Shown one piece after another: positions 12,753 through 23,702 of a stretch of DNA of 64,000 bases. The notes under the pieces were generated by a model, which saw only the letters and a program-made list of their open reading frames with translations, made no database searches and was not told the origin of the DNA. Origin of the DNA: Pyrenophora tritici-repentis. Its lineage: Eukaryota > Ascomycota > Dothideomycetes > Pleosporales > Pleosporaceae. The stretch is from NCBI RefSeq assembly GCF_003171515.1, contig NC_089399.1, forward strand, positions 930,001 through 994,000. The letters run 5' to 3'. The position numbers and the translations under genes are program-made. The stretch's first letter is position 1, and every line of letters starts with the position of its first letter.

Positions 12753-13851
12753 CTGGTTGTAAGAGCAACTCGTTTTGCAAAATCGTCTCGAAGGCGTTCT
12801 TTTTATCCTAAATTAAATGATCCTAGCTCCTATGATTCCGACTCCGATATCATTCCGACGGGTAACTGTTATCGAGTCATGCAACCAAGAAGCACCGGAG
12901 CTATGAGCTGGCACACGCTAATATTCGCATGTATGTTTCGACGGAATGAAGGATTGCGAGAAGATGAGTCCGAGGTAGTTTAGCATATGCGGACTTTGCA
13001 CGCGGAAATAACGCGCGGGGACTCCCACCGCCTAAATATCCCCACACTTCTTAGTGCTGGATGATGTTGGTTTGTGTGCGGGAATAACGTAGCTACCGAG
13101 GTCGGGGAGATGCCCGATACTAGGTACACGATGCCAAGGATTGCACAAGGACGGCACTAGACAAGTCGATACGAGAGGGTCAAGCATTCTATCTGTATTC
13201 AGACCCACAAGGGTCGGGAAGATTTCGTGTCCAGACCGAACGGCCATTAGATACCTTCATGGCTGCCGAGATGCAAGCCGAATATGGGGTGCGGTGAGCT
13301 TTTTATCGAATTGCAAGGGTACAAGGCGGAGCCACCGACAGGAGAAGCCTATCGACAAGGAACACCGAGCGACTGTGCTCGTTTCTTCACTCTGTGGTCC
13401 GACCAAAGCTGGTACGTGAACGAATACATGTTGAACCACAAGAGATTTGGTGCGCAACTGTGGTGAATGTTCTCCGAGCTGGATGACGGGAAGGCACACG
13501 GCTTCAGCAAGACATGGGTAATGAGTGTGACTTCAGGACATCTTCTTCCGTAGCGTTTCTGCCTGAGGTCGCTACGGCCCGCCAGAATCTTGGACGCAAG
13601 AACCCAGAACTCGGGAGTGTGCTAATAGCGAAGGATGAATGAGGTGTCCGAGTTGGTTAATGATCTTTGAATTCTTATATCCGTAAAGTGTCTGAAGTGA
13701 GAATCGCAATCCGTCCGGCAATCTTGTCAAAAAACCCGCAAAGATGTTATACAATGAGTGCGCCGGTGCTGTTCAATCGTTCAGCTGAAATCCGTCGAAA
13801 GTTCGTCTTCGAAGTCGGCCATGGGCCGTTCTTGAAACCAACGCCGTGTCT
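12753..13851. other. 1.1-kb intergenic region
   Basis: Promoter side of the MFS gene and 3' side of the SAP-domain gene. Small open frames on both strands show no motif. Nothing else is supported. Confidence 0.45.
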
Positions 13852-14730
13852 TCAAGCCGAAGCTGCCGGCTTCGCGAACTTGGCTTTCCTGGCCTCAGCA
13901 GCAGCCCTGTCCTTTTCGCTCATCCAAGTGGTACCGCTACCGCTACCGCTACCACCAGCGCCGCCTGCAGTCTTCCTTTCACTGCGACGGTTATCATTGC
14001 TGTCCCGGCTGTCTTTGGCGTCTCGGTTGCGGTTCTCGCGTCGACCTCCACGGCCTCCAGAGCGGCCTGCATCCCGACCTGCGTCGCGACGCTTGTTGCT
14101 GCTTGCATCTTCAGTACCTTCTCGTGTCCGTTTTTGGCGGCGCTCTCGCTCCGGCAAAGCCTCGTCGAGTCCCTTGGGGGGACCGACTTCTCCAAACTTC
14201 TTAGCACGCTCCAGCTTCTTGAGACCCTCGTCGTCTTCGAACTTGGTACCGAACTTGAGGGCGCGCTTCTTACGCTTTTCGATCTCTTCGTCAAGCTTAG
14301 TGGCAGCAAGACCTCTTGAGTAATCGGGGATGGGCTCCTGTTTCTCTTCGGGCTTGGCCTCTGTGTCTTCTGCGGGCGCTTCTACCTTCAGGTCGTCCGT
14401 TTGGGCGGGGTCAATATCGGCGACTTGATTGGGTACGGCTTGAGGATTCGGTGGCTGGCCTTCACCTCCAGCGTTGGCGACAGTCTCTGCGTTAGTAGTG
14501 ACGGTCTCTTCTTGCGTAGTGGTGGTGGTGGCAGGCGCTGCAACGACATCGTCGCCTTCGTCGTCCCAGTCGATCTCATCTTCACCGCGGGTAGAAAGCT
14601 TTGCGCTAGACTTCTCGTCGTCCTTCTGTAGGCGTTCAACCATCTCTGCCTTCTTGCCGGTGTGAGGGAGCTTGCGCTCTTTGAGGAGCGCTGACAGCTC
14701 GTCGTTCTTCATCTTGGAGTAGTCCGACAT
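13852..14730 (-). CDS. SAP-domain nuclear RNA/DNA-binding protein, Tho1/SARNP-like
   Basis: Single-exon gene of 292 aa. The start was set at the ATG at 14730 because the SAP domain begins there (MSDYSKMKNDELSALLKERK, then LPHTGKKAEMVERLQ); the frame is open upstream but that part looks like leader. SAP helices (residues 1-35) bind nucleic acid. The middle is acidic and Thr-rich. A second conserved block (YSRGLAATKLDEEIEKRKKR, then ALKFG) resembles the Tho1/MOS11 C-terminal region. The tail is RGG- and Arg/Asp-rich and then basic. In yeast and animals this family works in co-transcriptional mRNP assembly and export with the THO/TREX complex, so a nuclear place is likely. Length fits the family. 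Confidence 0.85.
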   Translation of the reverse strand: MSDYSKMKNDELSALLKERKLPHTGKKAEMVERLQKDDEKSSAKLSTRGEDEIDWDDEGDDVVAAPATTTTTQEETVTTNAETVANAGGEGQPPNPQAVPNQVADIDPAQTDDLKVEAPAEDTEAKPEEKQEPIPDYSRGLAATKLDEEIEKRKKRALKFGTKFEDDEGLKKLERAKKFGEVGPPKGLDEALPERERRQKRTREGTEDASSNKRRDAGRDAGRSGGRGGRRENRNRDAKDSRDSNDNRRSERKTAGGAGGSGSGSGTTWMSEKDRAAAEARKAKFAKPAASA

Positions 14731-15252
14731 GATTGCGCAGACGGCGGTTATGGACGTGGTAGTCAAGGCACTCGACGCGACACGGACAGGGGCGCGTGTC
14801 GAGAAGCTGACGGGTGTGTTGAAAGGTCGAAGAGTGTCGCACAACAAATCTTGATTTGTCGCTGATTGGGATGCGATCGTAAAAGACGGCTTAAATGGAA
14901 GCGCGCGAGCTGTTCGATAATGGCGCGACAGGTGTGGGCGGAACCACGGTCGTCCTCGTACAGAGGAATGAGCTGGAGGGTGAGCTCGGACCGTCTTGCG
15001 CTAAACCTGTTCCGGCGCTCCGCAATCCATTCATATGCTTTTGTTAAACCTTGTCGCTATTGTGTTTCAGATTCACAGCCGGAAGCAGAAGGATGCTTCC
15101 GCATCGCGTGAGTTATGTAATCGCGACACATGTTTAGTGTAGCTTCATCAAGGACAATGGTCGAGGTATCACATTTCATTCTGACTACAGCTCGCTACCA
15201 TTCACTACAGTACTGTACCCTCTCCATGTGGCCCGATTACCGTATCCACTGC
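14731..15252. other. intergenic, promoter of the Tho1/SARNP-like gene
   Basis: About 520 bp between the SAP gene start and the stop of the next minus-strand gene. No supported gene. Confidence 0.4.
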
Positions 15253-16647
15253 TTACTCCATCGACCGAGCTCTCACCCTCTTGCGCGGCTGATCCACACT
15301 CTCGGCCTGACTAAACATGTCCCCGTCAAGTTTACGCTTACGAGGAGAAACGGAACTTCCGAGTCGTCCTGTCGGGTCCGAACGTGTGATTTGACAGTCA
15401 GTCTGCGCCTTATCTTGAGACTCTTCAATCTTGGAGAGTAATAGCTCTGAAGGAGTTACCCGTCCTTGTGTAGGCCTCGAAACTGTGTTCGTATCAACAG
15501 GCTTTGGAGTTCCCTGCAGTATTTTCACGCGTGCCTCGTATGTTTGGATGAGCTTTTCCATCTTCTGTTTCTGTTCGTTCTTCTTGGTCTTTTGAGTTTG
15601 TCGGAGTGCTGCGTTTGCATCGGCTAGCCGCTCAGCCTTTTGCTTCAGAAGGCTGCTTTCATGGCGCCTGCTTTCAAGCTCGGCTGCATGTTCTGACCTA
15701 AGCACTGCAATGTCTCTGCTTAGTCGCGAGACCTCATCGTGGACGTAGGGTGATGCTGATTTGATGGCTTGCGGACGGCGTTGCTTTACGATTGGGTGTT
15801 GTTCTTCCAGCGTTACTTCAGATAGGCTCGCAGACCTCTGCTCTGCGATTTGAGCCTCATACGTCTCGGCCTTCTTTTTCTGCTGCTCGCACTGCATCTC
15901 CAGCACTTTGGCCTCCCACATTTGGTTAAGCTTTTCCGTTTCTTGCTGATGCTTCTCCCGCACCTTCTGATCGAAGCATAATTGGACTTTCAAATCCCCG
16001 ATCCGCCGATCTTCTGCTGTCTTGGCTGCGTATATAACGTTGGATATTGTGCCTCTCCAAGATTTAATGCATCCTGCTATCTGGCTCGCTGATACCATGT
16101 CCTGCCCTTGTGTGCTTTCGTCTAAGCATTTCATACAAGCTTCCATGACTTCCTTGAGAACTTTGAGTGCGTCATAGGGACTGGCTGCACGAGAAGGACT
16201 TGATGGCTTGTCATGGGTTGAGAGCGACATGACTATGGCTTTGGCGATATCGGCAGCTTCAGGCGCAGCGCCTTCATTATCAACGAGCGAGCGAGCCACG
16301 GCTTCTGCAATGTCCTCTTCACCATTGGTGTCGGAGTCAAGTCTATTGCGGTGTAACACACCAGTCCCTTTCAGGCTGTTGCAGGATGGACTGTCATGCA
16401 TGGCCGCCTTGTCCCGTGCTGCTGTTTTACCCCGACTGGAGATAGTATCAACGCGTCTTTGCGCCTTTGCTCTGTAGTCCCTGCGTCTAGCCTGTTGACT
16501 GATCCTTTCATAAGCTTGCTCGCCTTTGGTTTCGTTTTCGTTACTACCGGAGGCCTCTCTTTGTTGAGTCGAATTGCTAGGGCGAATAGGGCGCTTGCCG
16601 TATGGCACATGCGGCTTGCGCATGGTGGGTACATCGAGTGGAAACAT
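15253..16647 (-). CDS. unknown coiled-coil protein with two UIM-like motifs
   Basis: Single open frame; the start is uncertain. I chose the Met at 16647 (MFPLDVPTMR), giving 464 aa, because the upstream open frame to 16899 is hydrophobic and not coding-like; 16623 (MRKPHVPYGK) is an alternative. Residues 109-124 (GEEDIAEAVARSLVDN) fit the ubiquitin-interacting-motif consensus (acidic run, hydrophobic, Ala, hydrophobic, Ser, acid). Residues 129-146 (PEAADIAKAIVMSLSTHD) are a second likely copy. From about residue 225 the protein is rich in Lys, Glu and Gln with heptad-like runs (coiled coils), and it ends with basic patches (SPRKRKLDGD, QPRKRVRARS) that look like nuclear localisation signals. 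I do not recognise the family. A nuclear ubiquitin-binding scaffold is inference only. Confidence 0.7.
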   Translation of the reverse strand: MFPLDVPTMRKPHVPYGKRPIRPSNSTQQREASGSNENETKGEQAYERISQQARRRDYRAKAQRRVDTISSRGKTAARDKAAMHDSPSCNSLKGTGVLHRNRLDSDTNGEEDIAEAVARSLVDNEGAAPEAADIAKAIVMSLSTHDKPSSPSRAASPYDALKVLKEVMEACMKCLDESTQGQDMVSASQIAGCIKSWRGTISNVIYAAKTAEDRRIGDLKVQLCFDQKVREKHQQETEKLNQMWEAKVLEMQCEQQKKKAETYEAQIAEQRSASLSEVTLEEQHPIVKQRRPQAIKSASPYVHDEVSRLSRDIAVLRSEHAAELESRRHESSLLKQKAERLADANAALRQTQKTKKNEQKQKMEKLIQTYEARVKILQGTPKPVDTNTVSRPTQGRVTPSELLLSKIEESQDKAQTDCQITRSDPTGRLGSSVSPRKRKLDGDMFSQAESVDQPRKRVRARSME

Positions 16648-18555
16648 GTTTGTTGTGGTTTGAACTGACCAGGTTGCGATGGAAACTTGGACGCAAGTAT
16701 CGAAGTGCAGTGCGCGTTGGCTGATTGCAGGCTGGACGTTGGCGGCGAAGAGTCTTTGCAAGCGTTGTAGACCGATTGGTAGAGAGCGTACTATGCTCAT
16801 ATACTGAAGAGGTGAAAGTGAGATCACAAGCAAGTTGCACAGCAATATTGGAAGTGGGGCCGACGGTGAAAGTGAAAGCCAGTGTATGACTGATATCATT
16901 CACCTTTGCGCCTATTTAACCTAGCAGGCAATCGACCCGTTAAGATTTTTATGAGAAATCGCTCCGTCCTCGCCAGAAACCTGTACCGCCATGGAGGATT
17001 CTTGTCTGGACATTATACGGCCTAGTTCTTCTCCTCGCGTGCGGCGCGTGGGTACTGGTAGTGTCGCGGAAGGATCATGGGCCGGCGATTGGCGGTGCGG
17101 AAAGCTTCAGTCGCAATGGGGGAGCTGTCGGTTCGGATGGTAGTGCCGATGGCCATGAAGAAGCTGTCTCGACGTTAGCTTTGGCAGGCACGTATGGGCG
17201 GACATGCATACCCAAACGTGGCGGCTGAGCCCATCATGTATTGGCCCAGCGTCCTTAGCATCCCATTCGGGCCCGGACCAAATCGAACAATGTTGGTGAA
17301 TCCTACTTCTTGTTAGGAAAGGACCTTTTGTAGAAGCGCGGGGTCAATGCGCACCGAAAATGAAGCCAATGATCAAACCGACAGCTGCGCACATGTCAGA
17401 TTATGCTTGTGATTGTGTTTACTCGTAGAGCGTACATCCACCCATCATGCCACCCATCTTCACTGCATACTGTCAGCCACGGCCATACATGTCTAGGTGC
17501 GCAGACGGAAGCCTACGCTTGTCAAGAGTTGAAGGGCCATGCGCGCCCTGGGGCATGGAGCCAACTGGTATGGGCATCTTGGGGAGTGTTTGACGATCAA
17601 GTGCAAGAGGGGAGGCACAGTCAGTGTCAGTTGGACGTCGTCCCACTTGCAAGTTCTCGCCGCGGCTCTTCCAGCGCCAAGAAGAGAGGCCCGAAATCCG
17701 GGGAAAGTGTGGCCATGGGCACTCTCGCTCTCGCTCTCACTCTCACTCTCACTCTCCATGTCGAGGCTAATCGACTTGCCACTGCACATGTGCCGTCATG
17801 ATTACGGGTTGAGACACGGGCTTGCAAAGGCGAAGATGCGCTGATGGAGAGCGGCTGTGGCATAGGCACGTGACTCTCGACACTCGACCACCCCCCGGGC
17901 ATTGGAGGCGCCTGCGCTCGAAAATGAAGCGGATTAGTTTCGACTGCGGCCTGTCTAACTGTCATGGTGGGTGGGCTGTAGCAGCATCTGTCTCGTTTCA
18001 TCTAGGTAGATATTGCCATCTGTGCTTGCACCCTTTCTCCACGCCCGCATCACGCCTGTGCCGTTGTCTCGCCTCGCCCATCTGGCCAGTCAGCGTTGCA
18101 TGGAACCAGGCCCGACAACAAACGTCCTACTACTCCTCAACTCAACCCCCAAACCAGCCCATCCAGACTATCTATCCCCCGCAGCCCATCCAGCAGCCTA
18201 AGCCGTGGCCGCGCCCGCAAGAGTTGCACTTCCAGAGACACTGCTTTCCGTGCTGTGCGCCTGTCTGCAGTGCCTTGCATCATCGCCCTGACGTCGCACC
18301 CTTTCTGCCTGTAACTAGTAGCACACGACCGACGACGACGCCTCGACGACACCCAGAGCCCGCCTGCTACCGCAACGCATGAGTGTATGACGGCGCCCGC
18401 GACATTTTGCTGCTGCCGCAAAGCTGTTGTTGCAACCCTTGGGCCTCGTCACGCTGGTGTCGCGCCGCTAAAAACGGAGAACACGGGAAGCGTGCAGCAA
18501 AAGTGACGGCCGAGCCTAAACACGACCACCTCCTTCCTTCGACACCACGTCGCCA
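16648..18555. other. 1.9-kb intergenic region with long 5' leader of the FHA gene
   Basis: Divergent promoters of the UIM-like gene (-) and the FHA gene (+). The last 500 bp before 18556 are C/A-rich and probably transcribed leader. A short CT/CA-type microsatellite sits at about 17723-17756. No gene supported. Confidence 0.45.
17723..17756 (+). repeat. CTCTCG/CTCTCA microsatellite
   Basis: Imperfect tandem run of six-base units of the CTCT(C/A) kind, changing from CTCTCG to CTCTCA units along its length. It is in non-coding DNA. Confidence 0.7.
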
Positions 18556-20820
18556 ATGACGGCAGTTGCGCCCCCCGTCAACTATCAGAACATCAACCGG
18601 CAGGCATGGAGCGCTGAAGGCGTGCCCAACGGCGGTGGCATCTTCATGCCGAGGAAAAGTGCCCAACGGTCAAACTCGTCGTCGAGCCTGTCTTCCCAGG
18701 CCTCGACCACATCCACCATATCCGCTGCCTCATCATCTTCGTCGCAGCCGAACAGCACCGCTTCCTCAAACGGCTCCGACTGGGCTGCCACCCGCAAAGC
18801 AAAGACGCCAAAGGGATTATGGCCTGCCACCAAGACTGAGCCTATTGCTGGAATCACTGCTGCACGCCCGCAGCCCATTGCATCCGTCGGCCCCGGCTCC
18901 TCTGCTGCCTCGGCCATGAGCGCACTGCAAGCACCGTCTGCCATGGTCCCCTCGCAACATAATGGCGCCCTCCAGGCCGCCCAGCAACAGCCCAACGGTG
19001 CACAACGGACACCTGCCCAGGAAAGCACCGCCGTCCTGCACCTTGTCCCCATGAACGGCACCTTTGAGCGCAAGACCATCACCGTTCCCTTCTTCCCGGA
19101 TGTTCTCCGCATTGGCCGACAGACCAACAACAAGACAATACCGACGCCGCTCAACGGCTACTTCGACTCAAAAGTCCTGTCAAGACAGCACGCCGAGGTA
19201 TGGGCAGACCGCCAGGGCAAGATATGGATCCGAGACGTCAAGTCTTCAAACGGCACCTTTGTCAACGGTTCCCGCTTGTCGCAAGAGAACAGAGACTCGG
19301 ACCCACACGAGCTTCGCGAGCAGGACATGCTGGAACTTGGCATCGACATTGTCAGTGAAGACCAGAAAACTATTGTCCATCACAAGGTTGCTGCTCGTGT
19401 CGAGCATGCGGGCATCTATTCACGCTCAAGCAGTGAGATGATTGACCTCAACTTTGGCGAAATGGAAGGCCCTCAACTGTCAAATATCATGGGCTCCACC
19501 AGCCAACAACAACTGGCAAACATGCGAGGTCGCACACCTAGTCAAGGTTCCATCAACGGCCAGCGAATGCAGGGCCCCGGCGCCATGGCCAACTATCAAA
19601 ACGGCATGCAGCAACCACGACATCCCAACTTCTGGCTGCAGCCTATCACCATGGAGCAGGTAGTCAAGAAGCTCAACGTAAGTATCATGTCAGTAACCTG
19701 CTGTCTTCACCTCTAACAGCAACAGAACGAGATCAAGGCCGCAAAGCAGCAGTCGCAGGACCTCCAACAAACTCACCAGTACATTAATGCCATCCTGACA
19801 GCAGATACAAAGAAGGAACTCACCAAGACATCTCCAATCAATCAAGTGAGAATCTCACCCATCAAAGACAACAGCCTCAAGGCGAGATTCTCTGACCCAC
19901 CTGCACCACCTCCACAGCAACCCTTACCCGAGAAGCCTGACGCCGCCTCGTCCCTCAAGAGGTCAGACACTGAGCGACAAAAGACCGCATCTCCAGTGCG
20001 GTCGGATGCACAGTTGTCCTCGCTCACCGAGGCTTTGACTAATGCGAAGAAGGAGATAGAATCTCAGGGCATGCGACTACGAGATCTCGAGACTCTGTTA
20101 AACGAAGAGCGTCGCGCGAGAGAAGACGCCGAAGAACGAGCGGCTCGACTTGAGCGTGAAACGAACAAGGATCATGGAGATGCAGAGACTGTTGTTGGCG
20201 ACAACGATGCAGAGGAAGCCGAAGCGGCCGGGCCAGAGCATGAAGAACTCACCGGATCAGACAACGGGTCCGTGCCTTCTGATAGTACTGAGGATACTAC
20301 GGCCCGCTTGCAGCAACGTCTGGAACTGATGATGTCAGAAATGAACGAGATGAAGCAACAGATGGAGCGTTACCGTGAACGAGCCGAGACCGCAGAGACC
20401 GACCGTAAATCATTGGCCGAAATGATCGAAAAGATAAGAAAAGATAATGCAAAAACAGCAAGCAACGGAACTCGCCGGCGAAGCAGAAGCGATAGTGCGT
20501 CGGAAAAGATAAGCGCGCAATCCGGCATGAACCTGGGGGACAGTCATGAGTCTGAGGAGGGCGAAATCGTCATCATCAAAGAAAAAGATCTCGACGAGGA
20601 CGGCCCGGAAGCTTCAGCTCCGGAGCCGAGTCGTCAGAATGGACATCATGTCCAACACAAGGATTCGAAACAGTCACGGAATGCTGAATCCCTGGTCGCT
20701 CAACGGCTTGACCGAAACCCCATGTACTATGGCGGCCCGGTTGGGGCCATGGTGGCAGTTGTTGCAATAGGTGTGGCAGTCATGACGATGCTTAATCAAT
20801 ACCCGAAAGCCGAGCGTTGA
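18556..20820 (+). CDS. FHA-domain, coiled-coil, tail-anchored protein (HAM-4/PRO45/Vps64/SLMAP type)
   Basis: Predicted STRIPAK-complex subunit acting in signalling, cell fusion and development in filamentous fungi. Exon 1 is 18556-19677. The intron starts at 19678 (GTAAGT); exon 2 begins at 19720 or 19726 (two CAG acceptors 6 bp apart, so QQ may be present or absent) and ends at 20820. Product 740 or 738 aa. An N-terminal Ser/Ala/Gln-rich region of about 155 residues is followed by the FHA domain (about 160-285) with IGRQTNNKT, LSRQHAEVW and SSNGTFVNG, the phosphothreonine-binding loops. Coiled coils lie near residues 376-400, 474-525 and 567-620. A single hydrophobic segment at the very end (GGPVGAMVAVVAIGVAVMTM) fits a tail anchor in the ER or nuclear envelope, as in SLMAP relatives. 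Family assignment is good. Confidence 0.88.
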
Positions 20821-21835
20821 GCAACAGTACACTAGACAAAGTCTTTACAGACGTTGTCGAGTACAGCGAGGCAAGCGCATAGACATGCATACGGAGAGGA
20901 TGATGCACGCCAGAAGTGGTGATTACGATAGCGATTATTTTGACATTGCCAGGCTACAGCCAGACAATATCCACTTTTGGACATGCACTATACGCATCCT
21001 TCGTCAAATCGCCACGGAACCGCACCTTGAGCATTGGTTGCATTTACTCCGTTGAAAGCAAAGCCACCACCACATGCAGGAGCGCGACACTTAGCAACAC
21101 CTAGCACAGGACCATCAGCTATCCAGACCTATACCGGACACCGGAATAAATATCCATATCCACCACACAAATCGTAATGCTCCAACAGGAGCGATGTCAC
21201 GACATCGAAATCACAGCAACAAACCTTTTCCTTGACCAATTCCAGCGCAATCTGGCGCATTCACCGTCACAACAAAGTTTCCTACCGGTGTTGAGGAGGT
21301 CTCGAGCCTCTGTTCAATCGTTTAGGCGAATTTTTTCCCTTGGGTCCTTTCAGTCGATATAGCTTCTGGCAAGTGAGTGAGGGGGTGGAGGTGGGTAGGG
21401 AGCATGGGACAAACAAGTAGCCTATAGGACGGCTAAACGTTTTCTTTTTCGCTATCAGGTTTCAGCAAGGGCAGGCAAGCAAGTTTATCTACCATTTTGA
21501 TTTTTTCCTATGTTATACACACAACATATGTTTTCGATCTGTTATCTGGGTGGCTTTTCTTTGTGTTGTTCTTGTTGTTTGTTTTCTTTAGGGGAAATTG
21601 GATTCTTTTCTTTCTTCTTCTTTTTTCTTCATGGCATCACGAATGGGTAGATGGATAGGTTGGAAAGTGGAAGCGGGATATTTTTCGCGCCACAACCTTC
21701 AATGATATATACTTTGACCTCTCCTCTTTTTGATATTCTTCTTCTCGTTTTGTTTGTTAGGTGGGCTAGACTAGCTTTTGCTTGCAGGTTTAATGCAAAT
21801 GCAAATGCAAATGAGAATTTGGACATGGACAAAGC
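20821..21835. other. convergent intergenic region, T-rich
   Basis: About 1 kb between converging stops. 21500-21640 is strongly T/CT-rich on the plus strand (A/GA-rich on the transcribed strand of the POP7 gene), which suits 3' untranslated DNA. Short frames show no motif. Confidence 0.45.
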
Positions 21836-22785
21836 TCATACCAGTCCTATACTCACAGTCACTGAACTTAGCGTTCGTATCCTCGTCTCGGGTATATCAT
21901 CATCCGCTTCTCCTTCGGCCTGTTGTTCCTGCTCTGTCGCACCACTCTTAACTTCGATATCATCAACCGCCTTGACATTCCCCAACTCAACCCTCACCCT
22001 ACAACTCTCATCTTCCTGGAAATGTAGCCCTATCTCCAGCGCCCTAGGTATCGCCCTACCCGTCGCTTTCAAATACACCATCCCGCCTACTTTGCGCGCT
22101 TCTCCTTTCTTACTCGCCTCCTCGGCAACGTTTCGCTCCACATCTTTTGCCTCTAGTCGCCCATTCGCTTCTAGCACTTTTGCACCGTGTTGCCCCCCTC
22201 GGGCTGCTCCTCCTGCTCTACTGTCCAGCGAGGCGGCGGATTGCTTCTCACGCTTTGTAATGTCTGCGAGGAGTTTGCGCACACGCTTGACGCAAGGGAT
22301 GTAGGGTGTTGTTGCAGTTATGTAGATTGTCTTGGGGGAGGCGGATGAGGAGTGTGGGGTTGGGAGTGCGGGGTGAAGGAGCGGGCGGGTGGATATTGAA
22401 GCATCTGGGGTGTGTCAGAGTGTGGGCTTGAGATCTCTCGGGGTCTTTTTGCACAGTATTTGCGTATGTAGGGGGTAGACGTACTTTGGGGGGGTTTGGC
22501 GAGCTTTTTGCGGTTAACGGGCTTGCGGGACTTGGGTGCTGGTTTAGAGGTGGGCGGCAGTATTTGGCCTTCTTTCGGGGGGTTCGGAGTAAGGTTCGGG
22601 GCGCTTAGCGTGCTCTCTACTGCCGTCTTGGGAGTGCATGTTGTTTTGCTGGATGGTGGTGGCCGTTGACCGCATGGTGGTGTTGCATCTGTCATGGCGA
22701 TGTCTTCGGGTGTGCTCTGAGGCTGAGGCTGAGGCTGAGGCTGAGGTTTGACCTGGCCATTCACTGATCGCTTCTTGCCCGCCAT
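21836..22785 (-). CDS. POP7: RNase P/MRP subunit POP7 (Rpp20-like), with long N-terminal extension
   Basis: Protein subunit of nuclear RNase P and RNase MRP (tRNA and rRNA processing), an Alba-like fold. Exons 22785-22485 and 22404-21836 with an 80-bp intron (GTACGT...CCCCAG, branch CTGAC). Splicing is needed to join the frames and gives 289 aa. The signature is ASPKTIYITATTPYIPCVKR, continuing VRKLLADITKR. The C-terminus, RIRTLSSVTVSIGL, fits the last strand of the fold; a GTGAGT there could start a further intron, but the present stop suits the family. About 130 residues precede the core and are Pro/Thr/Lys-rich, with a PQPQPQPQPQ run from a GAGGCT repeat (22718-22745). Starts 173 bp from the divergent LIP2 gene. 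Confidence 0.85.
22718..22745 (-). repeat. GAGGCT hexanucleotide repeat coding Pro-Gln
   Basis: Tandem GAGGCT units (plus strand) inside the POP7 gene, read as alternating Pro-Gln on the minus strand. Likely length-variable between strains. Confidence 0.7.
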
Positions 22786-22958
22786 GTTTTCGGCATATAG
22801 AAGAGTCTAGGAGGGAAGTGGGCGCAAAAGGTGCAGTCGCGTCGCGTCACGTCACAAAATCTTTATCGATAAGTCCGATTCGGGAGGATACCGACGGCTC
22901 CCTCCGCCCCACGCACCACCCATCGCGATTACTATCAAGCATGTAACACAACGCAGCA
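22786..22958. promoter_or_regulatory. short bidirectional promoter between POP7 and LIP2
   Basis: Only 173 bp separate two divergent start codons, so both promoters and leaders share this stretch. No TATA box is evident. Inference from spacing only. Confidence 0.5.
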
Positions 22959-23702
22959 ATGGCCAGCCCAATGCGGCAAAAGCTCTTTCATATCCATCTT
23001 CCCGGTCTGGCTCCCTACGCAACTGCCGCCCGCCTCCAAGAATTGCTCGTTTCCCGCTTCCTCGCCTCGAAACCGCCCTCCAACGCTCCTTCCCCACCAC
23101 CACACATCATCACCGCAGAGTTCCAACCCGTCTATACCTGCGGACGACGAGAAATCGGCAATGTTTCCCCCGAACAGCAGGCACATTTGCGCTACAATGG
23201 CCGCGCAGACTTTGTCGAAGCCATGAGAGGCGGACAAACGACCTTCCACGGCCCGGGACAGCTTGTCGCATATCCCATTGTCGACCTGCGTACACATAAA
23301 CTCACGCCCCGCCACTACGTTTGTCTGCTTGAGAAGAGCCTGATAGCTACGTGTGCGCGGTTTGGTATCAAGGCCATGACTACGGAGCATACGGGTGTGT
23401 GGACGAGCCCGGACGACAAGATTGCGGCCATTGGCGTGCATATGCGGCGGAATATCACAAGTCATGGGGTTGGTTTGAATATCAACACTGACTTGGCGTG
23501 GTTTGAAAGGATTGTGGCGTGTGGGCTGGAGGGGAAGCGGACGACTAGTTTTGAGAGGGAGGGAGTGGTTGGAGAGGGGATTGAGAGTGTTGCGGGTTTG
23601 TTTGTGAACGAGGTTGGGGAGCGGTTGGAGGGGGTTGATGGTGTTGAAAGGATAGGTGAGGATGTAGTTGAGGACATGTTAAAGAGGAGAGTGTGGGGCT
23701 GA
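22959..23702 (+). CDS. LIP2: octanoyl-[ACP]:protein octanoyltransferase (LipB/LIP2 family)
   Basis: Transfers octanoyl groups from mitochondrial acyl carrier protein to lipoate-dependent proteins, the first step of lipoic acid synthesis. Single exon, 247 aa. Family blocks: TCGRREIGN (60-68), RGGQTTFHGPGQLVAYPIVDL region (90-110), KIAAIGVHMRRNITSHGVGLN with Lys154, and FERIVACGLEGKRTTS with Cys188; Lys and Cys are the catalytic pair of LipB. Mitochondrial location is expected, but the N-terminus (MASPMRQKLFHIHLPGLAPY) is short as a presequence and the ATG is only 17 codons before conserved sequence; an upstream in-frame start was not seen. The C-terminal tail is acidic and GGTTGG-like codon use makes it Gly/Glu/Val-rich. 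Confidence 0.92.
   Translation: MASPMRQKLFHIHLPGLAPYATAARLQELLVSRFLASKPPSNAPSPPPHIITAEFQPVYTCGRREIGNVSPEQQAHLRYNGRADFVEAMRGGQTTFHGPGQLVAYPIVDLRTHKLTPRHYVCLLEKSLIATCARFGIKAMTTEHTGVWTSPDDKIAAIGVHMRRNITSHGVGLNINTDLAWFERIVACGLEGKRTTSFEREGVVGEGIESVAGLFVNEVGERLEGVDGVERIGEDVVEDMLKRRVWG

Noticed and set aside
13667..14323. Plus-strand open frame of 218 codons
   Set aside because: Antisense shadow of the SAP-domain gene, rich in Ser/Arg/Leu from its codon pattern.
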